Assembly (NCBI RefSeq): GCF_900142195.1
Contig: NZ_FRAB01000018.1
Location: 1-64,000, forward strand
Reading direction: 5' to 3'
Length of the DNA stretch: 64,000 bases
From: Paraburkholderia terricola
GTDB taxonomy: Bacteria; Pseudomonadota; Gammaproteobacteria; Burkholderiales; Burkholderiaceae
Under the pieces are notes generated by a model. That model saw only the letters and a program-made list of their open reading frames with translations. It ran no database searches and was not told where the DNA came from. Position numbers and translations under genes: made by a program. Each line of letters opens with the position of its first letter. Positions within the stretch are counted from its first letter, which is position 1. This document shows positions 35,756 through 45,547 of this stretch, piece after piece.

Positions 35756-37771
35756 CTATCGCGGCGGATCGGTTTTCATGAGCCGCCAGAGGGTCGTGCG
35801 GCCGATTCCGAGTGCGCGGCTGGCCGCCGCGCGATTGCCGCCCGACTGCTCGAGAGCGCGCATGACGTCCTCGCGAGTCGGGGAAGTGCGGGCCGGCGCG
35901 TGTTCGTCTTCGCCGGCTCGGGACATCGGCGCGGCGGGCGTTGCGACAGCCGGCGCCTGTTTCATTCGCCCGAACTCCGGGAACATCGACTGCAAATCCC
36001 GCCTATCCTGGCCTTGGCCGGCCGCGTCGCTTAGATAGATCGCGGCGCGCGTCAGCAGGTTTTCCAGTTCCCGGACATTGCCGGGCCACGCGTAATGCTC
36101 GAACAAGGGTGCGAGAAACGTCAGCACCCGGTCGAGCGTCGCCTCCGACAACCCATATTGGCGCGCCCCGCGGCTTAACAAGTGCCGCGCCAGTTGCGCG
36201 ACATCGCCGCGCCGTTCGCGCAGCGGCGGCAATTCTATCCGAAGCAGATTCAGACGAAAATACAGATCCGCGCGAAACAATCCCTGTTCGACGAGCGCAT
36301 GCAGATCGCGATGCGTCGCGGCGATCACCCGCACGTCGACCGGCGTGGCGCGCCCGGAACCGAGCTTCATCACCTCGCGCTCCTGCAGCACGCGCAGCAG
36401 ACGGCTTTGCAACGCGGCCGACATTTCGCCGATTTCATCGAGGAAGATCGTGCCCGTGTGCGCGATTTCGAAAAGGCCCGGCTTGCCGCCACGGCGCGCG
36501 CCGGTGAACGCGCCCTCCTCGTGACCGAACAGTTCGCTTTCGATCAGCCCCTCGGGCAAGGCCGCGCAATTGAACGCGACGAACGGATTGCCGCGCCGCC
36601 GGCCGGCGTTGTGGATGCCTTGCGCGACCAGTTCCTTGCCGGTGCCGCTTTCGCCGGTGAGCAGCACGGTGGCGTCGTGAGCGGCGCCCGCGCGCGCGAG
36701 CCGCCGCACCCGTTCGAGCGCCGCCGATCCGCCGATCAACTCGTCCAGCCGATGCCGCGCGACCAGATGCTTCGGCCGCTGGCTGGTGCGTAGCGAATGG
36801 TCGATCCGCTGCGCGACGAGAGCGTCCTGCACCGTCACCACCGAGCCGGAGCGCGCGCCATGCTCCATGATCGGCACGCAGTTGACGATCAGCGCGCGGC
36901 CGCCGATCCGCTCGATCCGTTCCTCGATCGGCAGGTCGTTCGCAAGCGTTTCGCGCAGCCACGGACCGACGACGCGCGCGACTTGCGCCGCCGCGTCCTG
37001 TTGGCGGTCCGCCGAAAGAGCTTCTTTCGGGGCGCCGAGGCCCAGCAGTTCGAGCATCGCCGGGTTGACCGCTTCGAGCACGCCGGCGTCGTCGAAAGCG
37101 GCGACGCCGTCGCGCAGATGGGCCACGATCGTATTCAGCCGCACGCGCTTCGACTCCTTCTGACGGCTCACCCGCGCCAGTTCGACCGAGCGCTCGAACG
37201 CTTCCTCGACCGCGCCGAGCGAGTACAGGAAAACGCTTTCGAGCCCGGCTTGCTGCGCGAAATCGCAAGCCATGCCGGGGCCGATGATGACGCCGCAGCC
37301 TTCGGCGGCCAGCTTCTCGACGGCGAGCCGCACTTCGTCGATCGAACGGTAGGCGCGCTGCGTCAGCCCGACCTTGAGCCACGCGCCGAGATCCGCCAGT
37401 TCGTGCGAGATCGTTTCGTGCAGCACCAGGCCGATCCGCGCGCCGGGCCACGTGGTGGCGGCGCGGGCAATCGCACCGAGCACGTCGAAGCCGTTCACCT
37501 TGACCATGACGACCGGCACGTTCAGGTTGTCGCGCAGGTAGGCGCCGTTCGAGCCGGCAGCCAGCACCACGTCGACCGAGCCCGCATCCACGTAGGCCTG
37601 CAAGGCGGTGACGGCCGCGCCGTAGCCTTCGCGAACCGAAAAGAATCGGGCGCGCCCGGCGTAACGCGGCGCGACGGCCTCGCAAAGCGACTTCAAGCGG
37701 CTGATACTGACGAGGGCAACGCCAGGCAGCGCCGTATTGGCATTCGCGACGAGCGACGGGAACGTGGACAT
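35756..37771 (-). CDS. PrpR-like sigma-54-dependent activator
   Basis: A 671-residue enhancer-binding protein. Residues 1 to about 190 resemble the PrpR N-terminal sensor domain ([40 protein letters not shown]). A PAS-like segment follows ([20 protein letters not shown]). The AAA+ domain has Walker A GESGTGKE, the sigma-54-contacting GAFTGA and Walker [11 protein letters not shown] Fis-type helix-turn-helix ends the protein ([20 protein letters not shown]). It diverges from the lyase gene at 37978, which has a sigma-54 promoter, so that gene is the likely target. No prpC or prpD is adjacent, so the inducer may not be 2-methylcitrate. Confidence 0.9.
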   Translation of the reverse strand: MSTFPSLVANANTALPGVALVSISRLKSLCEAVAPRYAGRARFFSVREGYGAAVTALQAYVDAGSVDVVLAAGSNGAYLRDNLNVPVVMVKVNGFDVLGAIARAATTWPGARIGLVLHETISHELADLGAWLKVGLTQRAYRSIDEVRLAVEKLAAEGCGVIIGPGMACDFAQQAGLESVFLYSLGAVEEAFERSVELARVSRQKESKRVRLNTIVAHLRDGVAAFDDAGVLEAVNPAMLELLGLGAPKEALSADRQQDAAAQVARVVGPWLRETLANDLPIEERIERIGGRALIVNCVPIMEHGARSGSVVTVQDALVAQRIDHSLRTSQRPKHLVARHRLDELIGGSAALERVRRLARAGAAHDATVLLTGESGTGKELVAQGIHNAGRRRGNPFVAFNCAALPEGLIESELFGHEEGAFTGARRGGKPGLFEIAHTGTIFLDEIGEMSAALQSRLLRVLQEREVMKLGSGRATPVDVRVIAATHRDLHALVEQGLFRADLYFRLNLLRIELPPLRERRGDVAQLARHLLSRGARQYGLSEATLDRVLTFLAPLFEHYAWPGNVRELENLLTRAAIYLSDAAGQGQDRRDLQSMFPEFGRMKQAPAVATPAAPMSRAGEDEHAPARTSPTREDVMRALEQSGGNRAAASRALGIGRTTLWRLMKTDPPR

Positions 37772-37792
37772 TGCGGTAACTCCGCGAACAGT

Positions 37793-37816
37793 TGAAACGT
37801 TCCATGAAACGTTTCA
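37793..37816. promoter_or_regulatory. Tandem palindromes, candidate activator-binding sites
   Basis: TGAAACGTTTCA at 37805-37816 is a perfect 12-bp palindrome. Directly before it, TGAAACGTTCCA at 37793-37804 is the same with one change. The two lie back to back about 95 bases upstream of the -24/-12 promoter and 22 bases upstream of the activator gene start, the right place for an enhancer site of the PrpR-like protein. Confidence 0.65.
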
Positions 37817-37910
37817 CGGAACACACGCGCATTCTGCCATGAACCCGCGCAGCGCCGCTTCGCGCCGCAAGCTCCTGATTCGATTGCCTAAGTCCCGGAG
37901 CCTCGCGCGA

Positions 37911-37926
37911 TGGCATGCTTCCTGCA
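37911..37926 (+). promoter_or_regulatory. Sigma-54 (-24/-12) promoter
   Basis: TGGCATG-CTTC-CTGCA matches the sigma-54 consensus TGGCAC-N5-TTGC with the invariant GG and GC exactly ten bases apart. It lies 52 bases before the lyase start codon, next to a sigma-54 activator gene. Confidence 0.8.
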
Positions 37927-37977
37927 AAATCACGGCCGCCTCTCAAACCCGCTTACCTTTTTCGGAGACACACCGTC

Positions 37978-38859
37978 ATGACCACTTCCGCCACACGCCG
38001 CGCCGCCTTCCGCGCCAAGGTCGAGCAACGCCAAGGCCTGCTGGTGCCCGGCGCCTTCAACGCGATGAGCGCGCGTGTCATCGAGGACGCCGGTTTCGAA
38101 GCGCTCTACATCACCGGCGCGGGCGTCACCAACATGTCGCTCGGCCTGCCCGACCTCGGCTTCATCGGTCTCGCCGAAGTCGCCGAACATACCGCGCGGA
38201 TTCGCGACGCGGTCGCGCTGCCGCTGATCGTCGATGCCGACACCGGCTTCGGCAACGCGCTGAATGTGCGTCAGACGGTGCGCGTGCTCGAGCGCAGCGG
38301 CGCCGACGTGATCCAGTTCGAGGACCAGGTCATGCCGAAGAAATGCGGCCACTTCGCCGGCAAGGAAGTGGTCGGCACGAGCGAGATGGTCGGCAAGATT
38401 CGCGCGGCCGTGGATGCCCGCGAGGACCGCAATCTGCAGATCATGGCGCGCACCGACTCGGCGGCGGTCCACGGCATCGAGGACGCGATCGAACGCGGTC
38501 ACCGTTTCATCGAGGCCGGGGCCGACATTCTGTTTATCGAGGCGACCGAATCGCTCGCCGACATCGAACGTCTGCCGTCGCTGTTCGACCGGCCGCAGTT
38601 GATCAACATCGTGATCGGCGGCAAGACGCCGGTGCAATCGCGCGAGGCGCTCGCGCAACTCGGCTACGGCATCGTGCTGTACGCGAACGCGGCGCTGCAA
38701 GGCGCGGTGCTCGGCATGCAGCGCGCGCTCGGCACGTTGAAAAACAACGGCCGCCTCGACGAGGACGCGACGCTCGTCGCGCCGTTCAGCGAACGCCAGC
38801 GGCTCGTCAACAAGCCGCTGTACGACAAGCTCGACCGCGAGTACGCCGCGAAAGACTGA
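37978..38859 (+). CDS. Isocitrate lyase/PEP mutase superfamily C-C lyase (methylisocitrate-lyase-like)
   Basis: A 293-residue TIM-barrel enzyme. It has GAFNAMSARVIEDAGFEALY, the metal-binding DADTGFGNALN (Asp86, Asp88), EDQ at 115-117, and KKCGH at 121-125 with the catalytic Cys. Family members split 2-methylisocitrate, dimethylmalate or oxaloacetate, or act on phosphonates; the exact substrate is open. The neighbouring PrpR-like activator might suggest methylisocitrate lyase (PrpB), but no other prp gene is nearby. Expression is probably sigma-54 dependent. Confidence 0.88.
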   Translation: MTTSATRRAAFRAKVEQRQGLLVPGAFNAMSARVIEDAGFEALYITGAGVTNMSLGLPDLGFIGLAEVAEHTARIRDAVALPLIVDADTGFGNALNVRQTVRVLERSGADVIQFEDQVMPKKCGHFAGKEVVGTSEMVGKIRAAVDAREDRNLQIMARTDSAAVHGIEDAIERGHRFIEAGADILFIEATESLADIERLPSLFDRPQLINIVIGGKTPVQSREALAQLGYGIVLYANAALQGAVLGMQRALGTLKNNGRLDEDATLVAPFSERQRLVNKPLYDKLDREYAAKD

Positions 38860-39175
38860 GCGACGCGCGCGCTCGTGTTTCCGGCCGACCGGCGCGCAGG
38901 GAGCGCGCCGGTCGCCTCGGGCGCCGGGCGACTGCCCTGGCCGACGATGCAACAGCGATTACCAGGTTAGGATTCAAGGCCGGCGACGAGGCGCGTCCCT
39001 TTAATGGAGCGTTATTCGCAGCCGCGATCCTGTCGCGCATTCGCGTCGTCCGAAGGCCGGAAACACCTCTTCGAAAGGTAGTCGCAAGAACCATGAAATC
39101 CAGACCCTCTCTCCGAACCTGCCTGCACCTTCACGACATTCATGAGCCCGCACGCCGTGCGGCGGAGACAGCGCA
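38860..39175. other. Gap after the lyase gene, with a strong hairpin
   Basis: This 316-base spacer has no convincing gene. A perfect hairpin sits at 38886-38914; the rest is the leader of the following MFS gene. Confidence 0.4.
38886..38914 (+). terminator. GC-rich hairpin after the lyase gene (possible terminator)
   Basis: CGACCGGCGCGC (38886-38897) pairs perfectly over 12 bp with GCGCGCCGGTCG (38903-38914) across AGGGA, 26 bases after the stop. The T-tract is missing, so it would be an atypical terminator. Confidence 0.5.
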
Positions 39176-40615
39176 ATGACCGCCGGCGGCACACGCAACG
39201 CGCATGTCGGCTGGCTGCCGTATATCGTCGCGGCCACCTTCTTCATGGAGTACCTCGACACCACGGTGATCGCGACGGCGCTGCCGCAGATGGCGCAGTC
39301 GTTCGGCGTCGGACCGAACAGCCTGAGTCTCGGCATGACCGCCTACATGCTGGCGCTCGCGATCTTTATTCCGGCGAGCGGCTGGGTCGCCGACCGCTGC
39401 GGCTCGCGCACGGTGTTCGTCAGCGCGATCGCCGTGTTCACGGTGGCGTCGGTGTTGTGCGGGCTGTCGCAGAACGTCGTGGAGTTCACGGCCGCGCGAT
39501 TGCTGCAAGGCATGGGCGGCGCGATGATGGTGCCGGTGGGCCGCCTGATCGTGGTCCGCAGCACCGAGAAGAGCCGCATGATGCAGGCGATCTCGACCAT
39601 CACGTGGCCCGCGATCGCCGCGCCGGTCATCGGGCCGCCGGTGGGCGGCTTCATCACGACCTATGCGTCGTGGCGCTGGATCTTTCTGCTGAACGTGCCG
39701 TTCGGCCTGGCGGCGATGGCCGTCGCGTTCGCGCTGGTGCCGAACCTGCGCGGCAGCGAACGCAAACCGCTCGACGTGGTCGGCTTGTTGCTGAGCGGCA
39801 CGACGCTCACGGCGATCCTGTACGGCGCCGAACTGGCGAGCCAGCCGGGCGAAAATCCGTGGGTGGCCGCGGCGGTCATCGGCGGCGGGTTGCTGATGGG
39901 CGTGCTGGCGTTCCAGCATGCGAAGCGTCACCCGCATCCGCTGATCGACGTTTCAACGCTCAAGATTCCCACCTTTTCCGTGACGGTCGTGACGGGCTCG
40001 TTCACACGCATCGGCATTGGCGCGGTGCCTTATCTGATGCCGCTGCTGTTTCAGGTGGGCTTCGGCTTGTCCGCGTTCAAGTCGGGCTTGCTGCTGCTCG
40101 CGAGCGCGCTCGGCAACCTCGGCATGAAGGCGCTGACCACGCGCATTCTGCAACGTTACGGCTTCCGCATGGTGTCGATCGTCGACGTCGCGGTGGCCGG
40201 CGTGTTCATCATCGCGTGCGGGCTGTTGACGCCGGAGGTGCCGCTTGCCCTCGTGCTGTTCGTCGTGTTCATCTACGGCGTGGCGCGTTCGATGCAATTC
40301 TCGACGCTTGCCACGCTGGCCTACGCCGACGTCGCGCAGCCGCAGATGAGCGCGGCAAGCACGCTATGGAGCGCGGCCGCGCAGATGACGATCGGTCTCG
40401 GCATCGCGTTCGGTGCGGTAGCGCTGCGCGCGGCGGCGTTCTTCAACGGCGAGACGACGGGCCGCATCTTCACGCTCGACGATTTCCGTCTCGCGTTTCT
40501 GTGCGCGGGCGTGCTGACGCTGGTGTCGGTGATCGGCTATATGGGCCTCGCGCACGACGCCGGCCAGAGCATCGGCGGCGGTTCGCGCGGCGCCGAAGAT
40601 CCGGCCAAAGGGTGA
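39176..40615 (+). CDS. MFS transporter, DHA2 (EmrB/QacA) type
   Basis: A 479-residue exporter with about 14 hydrophobic segments. The first helix carries FFMEYLDTTVIATALPQMAQ, the usual DHA2 motif; GWVADRCGSRTVFVSAIAVF is the loop 2-3 motif and GPPVGGFITTYASWRWIFLL the helix 5 motif. Such proteins export drugs or fatty-acid-like compounds by proton exchange. The acetyltransferase gene at 40620 starts five bases after its stop, so the two are probably co-transcribed. Confidence 0.9.
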   Translation: MTAGGTRNAHVGWLPYIVAATFFMEYLDTTVIATALPQMAQSFGVGPNSLSLGMTAYMLALAIFIPASGWVADRCGSRTVFVSAIAVFTVASVLCGLSQNVVEFTAARLLQGMGGAMMVPVGRLIVVRSTEKSRMMQAISTITWPAIAAPVIGPPVGGFITTYASWRWIFLLNVPFGLAAMAVAFALVPNLRGSERKPLDVVGLLLSGTTLTAILYGAELASQPGENPWVAAAVIGGGLLMGVLAFQHAKRHPHPLIDVSTLKIPTFSVTVVTGSFTRIGIGAVPYLMPLLFQVGFGLSAFKSGLLLLASALGNLGMKALTTRILQRYGFRMVSIVDVAVAGVFIIACGLLTPEVPLALVLFVVFIYGVARSMQFSTLATLAYADVAQPQMSAASTLWSAAAQMTIGLGIAFGAVALRAAAFFNGETTGRIFTLDDFRLAFLCAGVLTLVSVIGYMGLAHDAGQSIGGGSRGAEDPAKG

Positions 40616-40619
40616 TGAC

Positions 40620-41054
40620 GTGCAAGCAGCCGAACTAACGATTTCGAGCGACAAGGCCGACCTCGACATCGAGATGATCCATGCATTCCTGTCACGGCAA
40701 ACAGCGTGGGCGCAGGGCATGCCGCGCGACACGCTGGAGCGTGCGATCGCGGGCTCGCTATGTTTCGGCGGCTATGTCGGCGGCAGGCAGATCGCCTTCG
40801 CGCGCCTGATCACCGACGAGGCGACGTTCGCCTACCTGTGCGACGTTTTCGTGCTGCCGGACTATCGCGGCAAGGGCTATGCGTCGGCGTTGATGAAGCA
40901 CGTTTTCGCCAGCCCATCGCTCACGGGTCTACGCAGAATCGTGCTGGTGACGACCGACGCACATCATGTGTACAGGCCGCACGGCTTCCGTGAACTGGCG
41001 AACCCCGAGCGTTATATGGAGTTGCACGATCCCGACGTCTACAAGACGGCATAA
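40620..41054 (+). CDS. GNAT-family N-acetyltransferase
   Basis: A 144-residue acetyltransferase. The CoA-binding segment is VLPDYRGKGYASALMKHVFA, preceded by the strand TFAYLCDVFVLP; the C-terminus has VYRPHGFRELANPERYMELH. Sequence is like small single-domain GNAT proteins of unknown substrate. It starts with GTG immediately after the MFS stop; the next in-frame ATG (MIHAFL) would cut the first strand. Confidence 0.88.
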   Translation: MQAAELTISSDKADLDIEMIHAFLSRQTAWAQGMPRDTLERAIAGSLCFGGYVGGRQIAFARLITDEATFAYLCDVFVLPDYRGKGYASALMKHVFASPSLTGLRRIVLVTTDAHHVYRPHGFRELANPERYMELHDPDVYKTA

Positions 41055-41087
41055 CCGCATGCAGCGCCGCGCAATGTAGAAAAAAGA

Positions 41088-41966
41088 TCAGCCATAAGCA
41101 CGCTCGCGCATCCACTTCGTCATGATCCATTTTTCGCCGCTGAGCACCGGCGCGCCGCCGTGCAAGGTCAGCGGGTCGAGTTGACGCGAGCCGTTCATAT
41201 AGCGGAAATACACCGCGCCGCCCTGCTTCGCCGCGACCGAGAGGCGCGCTTCCGGAAAAATCGTTTCGCCGCCTTCGGGCACGTCGTTCAGATAGATCAC
41301 CAGCGTCGCCACGCGCTGTCCGCCCTGCGCGGTATGCACCGCGCTGCCGGGTTGATCGGGCGGAAAGTAGTCGAAATGCGGGCGGTATTCGCCGGTCGCG
41401 CCGTAGCGCAGAATCTGCAGTCCTTCGCCGTTCTCGACCGGCCAGTTCATCAGGTTCGAAATGCGCCGCTCGATCCGCTCGATGAACGCGTCCTCGCCAC
41501 GTTGATACCAGATGCCTTCGCTGGTGCGGTTGCGGATCACGTCTTCCCTGCCGGTGGCCGGGTCGACAATCGTCGAACGTTTCAACCGATGCCGCGAGCG
41601 CTCGATCATCTCACCGCACTCGTCGGGCGAAAGAACATCCGCGAACACGATCAACTCGGGGCGCTCGCAGCGCATCAGCACGCGGACGTCGCGATCGTGC
41701 GCGCGAATCACGTTGCCCCGCGCGACCGGCGACTGATCGTATTGGTAAGCGTGCGGCGCGGCTTTCGTCAGCACGGCCTCGCTCGCGCCGGCGGCCACGT
41801 TCGCCGCGTTCGCCGCTTTCCGGCCGAACGCGGCGTGCACGGCGGCACGCGCGGCCTCGTCGGCAAAACCGGCTTGCACCATCGCGTCGATCATCGAGTC
41901 CATGCTGCAGCCGCGCGCGACGTTGCTGACCAGCCATTCCTGCCATGCGGCATCGACTACGGGCAT
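41088..41966 (-). CDS. 2-Oxoglutarate/Fe(II)-dependent prolyl 4-hydroxylase-like oxygenase
   Basis: A 292-residue protein. The C-terminal 190 residues form a P4Hc domain: the iron ligands H197 and D199 in YRPHFDYF and H269 in DPLTLHGGAPVL, and K279 for 2-oxoglutarate in SGEKWIMTKWMRERAY. The N-terminal 70 residues are helical (WQEWLVSNVARGCSMDSMID). Bacterial members hydroxylate prolines in peptides or proteins, the target here being unknown. The ATG at 41966 is chosen because GGGAG lies five bases upstream. Confidence 0.9.
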   Translation of the reverse strand: MPVVDAAWQEWLVSNVARGCSMDSMIDAMVQAGFADEAARAAVHAAFGRKAANAANVAAGASEAVLTKAAPHAYQYDQSPVARGNVIRAHDRDVRVLMRCERPELIVFADVLSPDECGEMIERSRHRLKRSTIVDPATGREDVIRNRTSEGIWYQRGEDAFIERIERRISNLMNWPVENGEGLQILRYGATGEYRPHFDYFPPDQPGSAVHTAQGGQRVATLVIYLNDVPEGGETIFPEARLSVAAKQGGAVYFRYMNGSRQLDPLTLHGGAPVLSGEKWIMTKWMRERAYG

Positions 41967-42060
41967 TGGAACTCCCATTCGTCCAGATGACGAAAATACT
42001 GCATCGACTGGCTGCGGCGTGGCAAGCGCAACACCAGGCGTGGCAAGCCTGGCCGTCGTA

Positions 42061-42540
42061 TCAGGCGCTGCGCTGCCTGCGCCGATACAGATCGAGCCCT
42101 CGACGCGCCTGCGTCCTGATCGCCCGTTGGACCAACGGCGACCAGCCGAGCAGCGTGCCTCTGACGCCCATCGCCTGGCGCATCCACGACCACAGATCGA
42201 ACGTGTCGCGATGCTCGACGATGCGTCCGTCGTGAAACACGAAACGCGCGTCGATCCGGTTGACCACCGGGCGGCCCGTCTGACTGAATACATAACTGGC
42301 TGTCCAATGGGCACGACCGTTCGTGTCATCGGCGTCGACGCCCTCGAAGGTCAGCGAGAAATCCTGTGCGCGCGCAACCAGCAGACGCCACATGTCGCGC
42401 ACTTCCTCGCCGCGCAACTCGCCGAATGCGGGGTCGCTGAAAACAGCGTCGTCGGCATAGCAGGCGACCATGGTTTCGGCGTCGCGCCGCTGGAAGGCGG
42501 TGTAGAAACGCTCGATCAATTCGGTGTTGGGGTGACTCAT
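42061..42540 (-). CDS. NTF2-like (SnoaL-type) protein
   Basis: A 159-residue protein of the nuclear transport factor 2-like fold. It starts MSHPNTELIERFYTAFQRRD, then ETMVACYADDAVFSDPAFGE, the common SnoaL-like start, and WTASYVFSQTGRPVVNRIDA and FVFHDGRIVEHRDTFDLWSW later. Family members are small enzymes or ligand-binding proteins and the role here is unknown. The start at 42540 is preferred on conservation over an in-frame ATG at 42558. It lies on the same strand as the oxygenase. Confidence 0.85.
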   Translation of the reverse strand: MSHPNTELIERFYTAFQRRDAETMVACYADDAVFSDPAFGELRGEEVRDMWRLLVARAQDFSLTFEGVDADDTNGRAHWTASYVFSQTGRPVVNRIDARFVFHDGRIVEHRDTFDLWSWMRQAMGVRGTLLGWSPLVQRAIRTQARRGLDLYRRRQRSA

Positions 42541-42617
42541 TTTTGTGTCGAAGAGCATGGTTGCGGGGATCGTATGAACGCATTGTAAGCGCAGGCATTC
42601 AACCTGACGCCATGCGT

Positions 42618-43820
42618 TCAATGCCCCGGCTTGAACCGCCGCGGCAAGCCCGGCGATATCGGAAGCAAACGGCCGAGCACGCCTTTGCGGCGCTCGGCGG
42701 CGGCCGGCCACAGCATGTCGGCAAGCAGCCCGATGCCGCGCGCCAGCGCGCTGTCTTTCGCCGACGTCACGAGCGGCACGCCGCGGTTGAGCGCCTCGTT
42801 GGCCTGCCGGTCGTCACGCGGAAGCTGATGCGCGACCTTCGCGCCGAGCGTGTGTTCGAGTGTCGGCAGGTTGATCGGCGCGTTCTTGTCGTATTGATTC
42901 ACCACCACCCGCACCTTGCTGGCCGGATAACCCAGTTCCTTGAAGATGTCGAGCATGCGTCGGCCGCCGTGCAGGTAGAGCAGATTCTGCCGCACCACCA
43001 TGCAGATCGCATCGCTCGCGTCGAGTGCGCGGATCGTCAGCGGATTGAGGCTTTGCCCGACGTCGATCAGCACCGCGTCGTAACGTTCGCGCACCAGCGC
43101 GAGGATGCGCTCCAGTTGCGCGGGCAGCAACTCCGCGGCCTTGAGCGGATCGCCCGCGCCCGCGAGCACGTCGAGGTTCGCGTGCACATGCATCACGCAT
43201 GATTCGAACAAGGCGGCGTCAAGGAACTCGATCCGCGAGCACAAATCGGCGAGCGTGATGGGCGGCGGTTTGTCGGCCACGAGCAGGCTCGCATCGGCGA
43301 ACTGCTGGCTCAGGTCGATCAGCAGCACGCGCCGGTTGCCGGGCGCGGCGAGCGAGTAAGCGAGATTCACGGCGATCAGCGTCGTGCCGCTGCCGCCCTT
43401 GCTCGATGCAAGCGAGACGACGCGTCCGGCGCGGCGCATATCCATGTTCTTGTTCGCGGCGATCCTGGTGAGCGCGGCGGCGATCTGATGGGCGTCGAGC
43501 GGCCACGGCAGCACATGCCGCACGCCGATGCGCGCCGCCACGGCAAGCAAGGCGGCCGGAGGCGCCGGCGTCACCAGCATGCAATGCAAGGTCGGGGTGC
43601 AGGCCAGCGCTTCCTCGACGCCGTCCAGTTCGCGCGCGCCCAGATGCACGTCGTCGACGATCAGCAGATCGGCGCTTCTGATCGCGCGGGCGTGCACGCG
43701 CAGTTGCCGCGCCGTGCCGTGCGCCGCGCGCAGCCGGTACGGCACGCCGCTTTCGTCGAGGCGCGCGATGATGTGCGGCGCGCGTTCCGTGCTGGACGAA
43801 AGCAGAAAGACGTCGATCAT
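42618..43820 (-). CDS. CpaE/TadZ-like MinD-family ATPase
   Basis: A 400-residue protein. The N-terminal 125 residues look like a degenerate receiver domain, followed by a MinD/ParA-type ATPase with the deviant Walker A KGGSGTT at 141-147 (VVSLASSKGGSGTT), LLIDLSQQFADASLLVAD and VLIDVGQSLNPLTIRAL. This is the layout of CpaE/TadZ, which places the Flp/Tad pilus machine at the cell pole. The start has a strong GGAGGAGA site. No other tad/cpa genes (cpaB, C, F, tadB, C) are in this window, so it is an orphan here. Confidence 0.87.
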   Translation of the reverse strand: MIDVFLLSSSTERAPHIIARLDESGVPYRLRAAHGTARQLRVHARAIRSADLLIVDDVHLGARELDGVEEALACTPTLHCMLVTPAPPAALLAVAARIGVRHVLPWPLDAHQIAAALTRIAANKNMDMRRAGRVVSLASSKGGSGTTLIAVNLAYSLAAPGNRRVLLIDLSQQFADASLLVADKPPPITLADLCSRIEFLDAALFESCVMHVHANLDVLAGAGDPLKAAELLPAQLERILALVRERYDAVLIDVGQSLNPLTIRALDASDAICMVVRQNLLYLHGGRRMLDIFKELGYPASKVRVVVNQYDKNAPINLPTLEHTLGAKVAHQLPRDDRQANEALNRGVPLVTSAKDSALARGIGLLADMLWPAAAERRKGVLGRLLPISPGLPRRFKPGH

Positions 43821-43891
43821 GCGGGGTCTCCTCCGGTCTAACGCCGTTCGGTTGACGATGCCACGCCGATCACGATCGACGCGTAAGCACT

Positions 43892-44179
43892 TCAGTCTTC
43901 GAAATCGGATGGCTGAATGCCCGCCTCGCGATCGCGCGTCCATTCGGGCGACGCCGGCATCTCGAACATCGCGTCGCGCAGCGCCTCGCGCTGAATCTCC
44001 GCCTGAGCCTTGCGCTTGAGCGCGTCGGCGATCACGAGCGTCTGCAGATCGATCGAAGGCGTGGCGAACAGCGCGCGTGGCGGCGCCACATGCCGTTGAT
44101 AGCGGACATCAGCGGTACGCACCGTGGCTTGACGGTCCAACGACGATGCGATGGTCGGCTTGCTGGTCAGTCTGTTCAT
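43892..44179 (-). CDS. Hypothetical small protein upstream of the cpaE-like gene
   Basis: A 95-residue protein that I do not recognise. It is basic at the start (MNRLTSKPTIASSLDRQATV), helical and charged in the middle (LVIADALKRKAQAEIQREAL) and acidic at the end. It has no signal peptide or membrane segment. It lies 71 bases before the cpaE-like gene on the same strand and may be co-transcribed. The ATG at 44179 is used; a TTG at 44191 would add four residues. Confidence 0.55.
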   Translation of the reverse strand: MNRLTSKPTIASSLDRQATVRTADVRYQRHVAPPRALFATPSIDLQTLVIADALKRKAQAEIQREALRDAMFEMPASPEWTRDREAGIQPSDFED

Positions 44180-45547
44180 GACAACCCCCAATGTGTTGCC
44201 CCCTTCCCGGGGCCGTTTGCGGGTGGACCGTGCTCGCGCAAATGCGCGGCACGGCGCCCGGTTCAGCTCGTAACACGCGCCTCTCTATGAAGGCTCCTGG
44301 CCCGTTCTCCCCGCTTCCTCGCGCCGGCTGGTCCTGGCCGAGCGCTGCCCCTTCCCTGTTCCATGCATCGATCGCGAACCGCATGAGCGCGATGCCTGTC
44401 GTTATTGTTTCAACTGCGGCTTCAACTACGGCTTCAACGTCGGCTGCAACTTCGGTTCCATCCAGTCGGACGAAAAAAGTGGCGGGGCCGCGTTCACGTT
44501 GTCCGTTCGCGAACGACCGATATCTGTATATCGGCAGTTCGCCCCGCTTTATTGACATCCGTTTTTCAATGGCCCCGCCGCACCCTCGCAAAACGCACTG
44601 GCTTCCCCGGCCGCGCTTGCGAAGTCTTTATTTGCCGCCGGTCTGCTCCAACCGCTGCTTCCCCGTGCGTCACATCGGGCGGCAATGCTTTCGCTGTGAA
44701 TCGCTTAGTGCAACGCCCATGCCATGCGGGTCGAAAGCCTTGTCGCACGGCGATCCGCACCGCGGCGCAGACGGCCGGGCCGCCCCTTCCGGCCGCCGTT
44801 GATTCGTATTCGACACACGATTGAGTCCTCCGTCGAAGCGTTGCGCATGAACCTGGCACGCCAGGGTCTCCGGCGGCGGCGCGCCAGCCCGCTTGCAGCA
44901 GACCTGGACCGCAAGCGTCGGTCATTCGTGCCGATGCGGGTGGGCATTCAACGCTAGCGGAGCAGGCGGCCCGATATGTCGCACGCTTGAGACACGGCGC
45001 ATGGCTGGACGCCAGGTCGGTTTCGCCATGCCGCAAGGCGACCTGCCGCGATGTGTGCGATAGCGCTCATAACGAATTTGGCCGGCTATCGTCGAGCGGC
45101 GCCACAGACAACATCGGCGCGAAAAATCCTTTCTGAATCCCTATTTGTTTGTATGGCATTCGAATGATCTTTCGCTTATGGTTAAGTCACGCGCCGCCTA
45201 GAGCGCCTGTATCAGATCAACGAGGTTAACGAGGTCAAGAATCGGTTGTAGTGATTCGGGGATGAAAACGCCGGGCAGGAGCCAGCACGACCGCTGTTCC
45301 GCTGTCCGCCCGACGCGTAGCACCTCGCGGCTCATGCCGCACGCATCACGCCCCCGCCATTGCCGCTACCGTGAATCCGTCACCGCCGGGCTGCCCGCAA
45401 CCGGGCTCGATCGCCGTGACGAAAATCCATGCCCGGGTCCGTTCACGCGGAAGCGGGCTAGCTTGGTTGGCCGAGGATCGGCGCGCTTGCCGGCCTGGCG
45501 AGTAGGCCGAACTGCAGTGCTGAGAGCAGCATCGAACCGGGGGTAAC
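44180..45547. other. Large gap of about 1.37 kb without a convincing gene
   Basis: Several short open frames exist on both strands but none has a credible start, codon pattern or family resemblance. The left half is GC-rich and holds a 12-bp repeat. From about 45120 to 45250 the sequence is AT-rich with TTTGTTTGTATGGCATTCG and a small AACGAGGT repeat. It probably contains the divergent leaders of the cpaE-like group and the sigma-54 activator, and could hold a small RNA. Confidence 0.5.
44411..44458. repeat. Four imperfect 12-bp tandem units
   Basis: CAACTGCGGCTT, CAACTACGGCTT, CAACGTCGGCTG and CAACTTCGGTTC follow one another. They lie in the non-coding gap. The 12-bp period would keep a reading frame, but neither strand gives a believable gene here. 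Confidence 0.6.

Noticed and set aside
44109-44591. 160-residue minus-strand open frame in the gap before the VpsR-like gene
   Set aside because: It overlaps the small gene at 43892-44179 in another frame, has no ribosome-binding site and shows no family pattern.
45145-45175. Possible sigma-54 promoter upstream of the VpsR-like gene (TGGCATTCGAATGATC)
   Set aside because: The -24-like TGGCA is present but the invariant GC at -12 is missing at the correct distance.
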